Below the pieces are notes generated by a model. That model had not been told where the DNA came from and made no database searches. It saw only the letters and a program-made list of their open reading frames with translations. The position numbers and the translations under genes were made by a program. Shown in pieces: positions 36,241 to 64,000 of a DNA stretch of 64,000 nt (positions are counted from its first letter, which is position 1; each line of letters opens with the position of its first letter). Source of the DNA: Strix aluco (lineage: Eukaryota; Chordata; Aves; Strigiformes; Strigidae); the NCBI RefSeq assembly GCF_031877795.1, contig NC_133933.1, positions 22,224,029 to 22,288,028 on the forward strand, read 5' to 3'.

Positions 36241-39200
36241 CAGAACCACCCACACTTCCAGGCACACGATGGAGAAACAACGTTCAGTGGTGAAAAGGAA
36301 GATGAAGGGACAACTAGAAAGGCAGATAAACAGGCATCCCAACCTCGGTTACCTTCAGCAGCTTACAGCGTCAGAAACCTACCTAACACCTATAGGAAAC
36401 AGGGAGCATCCATATGGAAATAAGCCATTTTCAGAGTATGAGAGTGGTAGCACAGGATTTTCCCAGTCGTGCTTTACGTCCTGTAGATCACACTGCTTCC
36501 CGCTTTTCCACTGTAGGGTGAGGAAGACACATAAGACCAGAATGTAAATATTGTCAACAAAATAGATTAACAGTCTTAGAAACAAGTTCCTTAAAAAAAT
36601 GTACATTGTCTCAATAAATGATATTAAAAAAACCCCAAGTCATCGACAAACATAGCTAAGAGAGTTCAAATAACTTGAATTTTTTTCCCCTACAACACAA
36701 AGCCTAGCGTGGAGGGGTTTAATAAGGGAATTTGGGATTTACACAGGCCAGGGTGCTTTGGTCTGCTGAGCTCATGGTGACTTAAGCCCCTGCTGTCCCC
36801 TGCAGCTCTGAGAACTGAACTGAGAAAGGTGAACCTTTCTGGATGTAGAAATTAAAAATTCCTACTTCAGGACTGGACAAAATGCTCTTGCTAATAGTCT
36901 ACAGCTTTAGGACATGTGCTAGAATGAAATGGCTAGAAATTAGAACAGAAGAAACATGAACACTGAACACTTCCAGATGTTGTAAGAGAAATGCTAGAGT
37001 AAATCCTATGAAGTACCTTTTTGTGCAGACGTTAAGCCACCCCACCCTTGCAGTCTGTTACCTTCACCCCAGCACACAGAGCTGAGTTCCTGTGGTTTCC
37101 CTCTGCCCTTCTTGGCCTGTCCCTGGGACAGCCCTTCCCAGAAGCTTCTTTCCTACCTCACTGAACAAGCTGCTGCTGGTAATTTTTCCACCCAGGGCAA
37201 ACCTGTGTGGCAGCTGCTGCCCCCACATGCTTACGGGTTAAATGGGATGTCATTTGTGAGCCCTGCAGCTAAACTGAGCTGGTGTAGCAAGTTGTAGTGC
37301 CCGAGCATTGTTATTCTAGTGACAAACAGGTATTGAGCAAAGCTTTCTTTGCACCATCCCAGTGATACACATAAAACCTTGCCTTGCCACTGAAATCCTG
37401 GCAATGCTTCGGCAACAGGGCAGATGCTTGAAGTCAAGAGATGCAACTGCAGAATGACCAGGAAACCGATTTCGATGCAGCCTGCGCACAAGTAGCAGAG
37501 CACCGCTTGGTCCAGGCAATTAATTAATGGAAATAATTTGTTACTGATGGTAGTATTTGTTTTCTAAGAAAGAGGACAGGCAAATGCACCAACCCTCGCT
37601 TCTGAGTGGCGATATTTGACTAGCATCGCTATTTACAAAACGTTTTTGCAAACTGGGGTCTGTGCTTGGAGAGCACACAGGGCTACCAAAATAAACGCTG
37701 TAGAAGAGCTCAGAGATGTTATGGTTTTCTACATTAAAAACAAGCCCAAACTAGATTTCTGAATTCCTCTGAATCCCAAGAGTTAAGAGAGCAGATTTAA
37801 AAAAAACAACCAGCAAAACCCAACACAAAAAAACCCCACAACAAAGCATTTTACACTGGAGACACGGGAAGGAAGCTTACTTTGAAACCAGCTGCTGGTG
37901 CTGAACAGTATTTATCTCAATGCACGGTACCCAGCAGACTGGAGAGTTTCAGTAGTAATTCACCATCTCCCCTGACCAGAATTATCTCCTCACGTACCCC
38001 ATAGTTAAGACACAGTAATGTGTTTAGCTCCTTCATTTTTTACAACTCCCATTCTGTATTTCAGTTGAAATTCTACGATAAAACAACTGCACAGCACAAG
38101 CTGCAGGGCAGTCATCACGCTAGCACCGTGGCTGGGGAAAGCCTGCCTTTCCCCCTTCACCCCCACAAACTTATAATTATCTCTTGCTGCTGGTGCTTTT
38201 AAAGCTTCTTTAGAAACGCTACCTTTAACACCATAACCTGGCAGCTTATCTGCATTTGTGCAGCATCAGAGCTGCTGCCCCAGATCCAAGAATTAATAAT
38301 TTCAGCTAGTCAAAGATCATGAACTTTGCAACTTTTTGTTCTTGCGTATTCTTTAAGAGCACTCATCAGTATACAGGTCAGATTCTGTCCTCAGTAACAC
38401 CTGAGAGGCAAGGCAGCAAAAATTCAGAGTGTGCTCCTACGCAAAGAAGACCTAAACAAAACAGTGAGGAGCCTCAGCCCTTCTGAAAATGAGAAAGCTG
38501 GAATATTTAAATGAAAAATCGCTATTATACGTGAATAAGATACTAGTGTAAGAAATTGTTCTGATAGTGCTTACCTCCTGAATTAATCAGCTTTCCTGAG
38601 ACTCTGGAAAACTACCCCATTGAGGTTACTGATCTAGAGACCAGTGTGACATAACACAACCCTAACTAAGCTGGGCAGAACCCCTCCCCAGTGGCTATTT
38701 CAGGACAAGAGCTTCGAGCCTAATAAGCCTGGAGATCACAAATATTCTCCAAGTTCAGGCTGAAGAAGCCTGTGTGCAGCAGCAGAACACCGAAGCGTGA
38801 CCCTCGCTGGCCCCACGCAGCAGCGGCGCGATGGATCGCAGCAGACGAACACAAAATTCAGAGCAGCCCCTGACTCAAGCTTCCCAACACAAGAGCACAG
38901 CCCCGTTAACCAACCACCACACACACCTGTGGCATTCGTCTGAAAAAGAGGTTTAGTCCTGTGTATCAGAGATGTCGGAAAGGCAAGTTAGGGGAGCACA
39001 CTACCTCCCCCCTCGTCTTTTTTTTTTTTTTTTTTCCAAGGGTGGTGGCCCAAACCAAACCCTCCATTTCGATCTGCACATCTCAAAGGTCAGGAGTATG
39101 TACATGCGGATTCTGGTTTGTTCCCTTATGAAGACGGGAAGCTTACCTCAATGTTTGGATCCAGGGTCACATTCAGGGTCACGTCACTGAAATGAAGAGT

Positions 39201-40507
39201 CTCGGACTGAAGGACACCTCCACATTCCTTTGCTGATGCTCCAGTATGCCCATTTCCATGGAAATAGACACCCCTTTCTTAGCTAGCGTTCATGCTAAAA
39301 CAGCTCCTTGCAACCCTAAGTTGAAGTTACTAATGCACATCTTTACACATGAGTTATTTCCTACATCTATGTTTTGACAATACACTTAACTGGAATATTT
39401 TTCATGCACAAGGTGTACAAAATGAGTCAATGCGGTGTTTGTCTTTAAACCACTATCGTACACATATTTTGTTAAAGGAACAAGGGTTCTAAACCCTTCA
39501 AACAGAGACAGTATCTGGCATCCGGATTGTGGCACGATGTTGTCTTCCGCCTTTATGTTGTTGTTTGTACAGGGCATGTCAAAGGCTATTGTAAACCTCT
39601 GAGGTGTGCGGGTGGCTGTCCATTTTCAGGGCACGGGGAAAGGTTCTCTCACGACCATGGTCCTTTAAAACTTCACCTTGGTTCCACTCCACACACACAA
39701 GTTCCTGATGAAGGACAATCCTACTTTTGTAGGACAGAAGGAATTTACTCAGTTTTAGTGCTTAAGCATGGGAAAAAGAAACCAAAACAAAACCCCAGCC
39801 AAACAGCGCCCCCCACCCCAGAACGCCTCATAGCATCTACACCCATCCTCTGTGCTTCCTCTCCTCCCGCTTTCAAGCGATGCAGTATGACCAGTGTCTT
39901 TCTATTGCCCTGCCAACACCCCCACAACCGCTGTGCATTCAAGGACTTTCAAAGACGGGACTGTAGCTGGAACACAACTTGGGAATGATGCCATCACGTC
40001 CCCATTCTGTGCTGTTGTATCCTTTTTTGGTTTGGCTAGAGGATGCTCTCCCCAAACCCACTACAACCTCTGCCAGCTGCAGGAGATCTCCAGGTGTTCC
40101 ACAGCAACCACAAGTTTGGCACGGAAAACCCCAGACATGAAACACTCAAGGCAGTGAGCCGCGGCTTGACACTTAAGCAGAGAACGCACAACTGAGAAAA
40201 GCTCACAGGAAGGGCATGACAACAACCATGCGTATGAGTTGATGCAACAGCAGCTGGGCCTTGCAGTTAACATCTGTTTCCTGTATCCTCCCTCCCCCTT
40301 GTTTCTTTTACTGTTTCGGGGGCTCCGATGATTTGAAGCCGCTCGGGTTAGTTGAAGTTACAGCTTCGAGGGTGGCACTTTTGGAGCAAGTTGGCACAAA
40401 ATGGAAGGTAATGCTGTCAGATCCCTTGCTCGTGGTGTATTGGGTAACAGGACATCTCTTCAAGGCTCAGGGGCCACGGGGGGAAAAGTCAAGAGGGTCG
40501 AGGGCTC

Positions 40508-63750
<23,243 letters not shown>

Positions 63751-64000
63751 TCATGCCTTGGTTAGAAGAGGGGCTGTGCTTGCTACACAGTGCTACAGTG
63801 GCCTCTCTGTAGGGCTTTTGACCATGTTAATCATCTGCACCTCTTTTCACCTACCATACAAGGACAAGTATTTTCTATCGAAAATGTAAAAAGATATCCC
63901 TGCCTACACCCCAACCACTTGCTTCTGACTTAGAGAGCCTTCCTCTTCTCTTTGCAAAATATACTTCTGAAAAAACCCCATGTCGGTTCTGAAGTGGAAC

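Larger units (their letters stand above)
35580..40507 (-). other. ALK: Probable ALK 3' UTR (extent uncertain)
   Basis: Sequence downstream of the ALK stop on the - strand up to the best poly(A) signal. It contains no convincing open frame. It holds a T-run at 39018-39035, two spaced GGGTCA half-sites at 39164-39181, an A-rich tract near 37798-37850 and the CpG-rich patch at 36000-36240. Part of it may be intergenic if ALK ends earlier. Confidence 0.4.

Noticed and set aside
39527-39988. 153-codon open frame on the + strand in the ALK 3' region
   Set aside because: Its composition is like non-coding sequence, there is no recognisable motif, and it overlaps other chance frames.

Overview
This is nuclear DNA from a vertebrate, most likely a bird. 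It carries two spliced, convergent genes: CLIP4 on the + strand and the 3' part of ALK on the - strand. Every exon junction assigned is GT-AG and frame-consistent. The order CLIP4 then ALK, tail to tail, is the order I know from human 2p23. Short introns, a very GC-rich CpG island over the first exon, a degraded CR1 LINE and old MIR-like and 5S-rRNA-like SINE relics point to a sauropsid; the species cannot be fixed by eye.

Layout. About 60-1010: CpG island and probable CLIP4 promoter, with a probable non-coding first exon ending at 562 and a second non-coding exon at 3946-4006. 4605-31446: fifteen coding exons giving a complete 701-residue CLIP4 (N-terminal ankyrin-type region, then three CAP-Gly domains). 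31447 to about 33.1 kb: CLIP4 3' UTR with AATAAA signals. About 33.9-35.6 kb: intergenic. About 35.6-40.5 kb: probable ALK 3' UTR on the - strand, with a small CpG-rich patch at 36.0-36.24 kb. 40508-63635: ALK exons 29 to 16 (human numbering), read right to left. They encode the glycine-rich and EGF-like membrane-proximal ectodomain, the transmembrane helix, the whole tyrosine kinase domain and the C-terminal tail (742 residues plus a split codon). The window ends in ALK intron 15; the signal peptide, MAM and LDLa parts lie beyond position 64000.

The two genes are not known to act in one pathway: CLIP4 is a microtubule plus-end-type CAP-Gly protein and ALK is a receptor tyrosine kinase for ALKAL ligands. 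They are neighbours whose 3' ends face each other.

I found no operon-like, defence or otherwise undescribed multi-gene system here. The points worth a second look are modest: a near-perfect 82-bp tandem duplication in ALK intron 23, a 5S-rRNA-like SINE relic in ALK intron 25, an isolated CpG-rich patch near the ALK 3' end, runs of symmetric phase-1 exons in both genes, and a few substitutions at domain positions. All comparisons with human proteins are from memory, not from a search.
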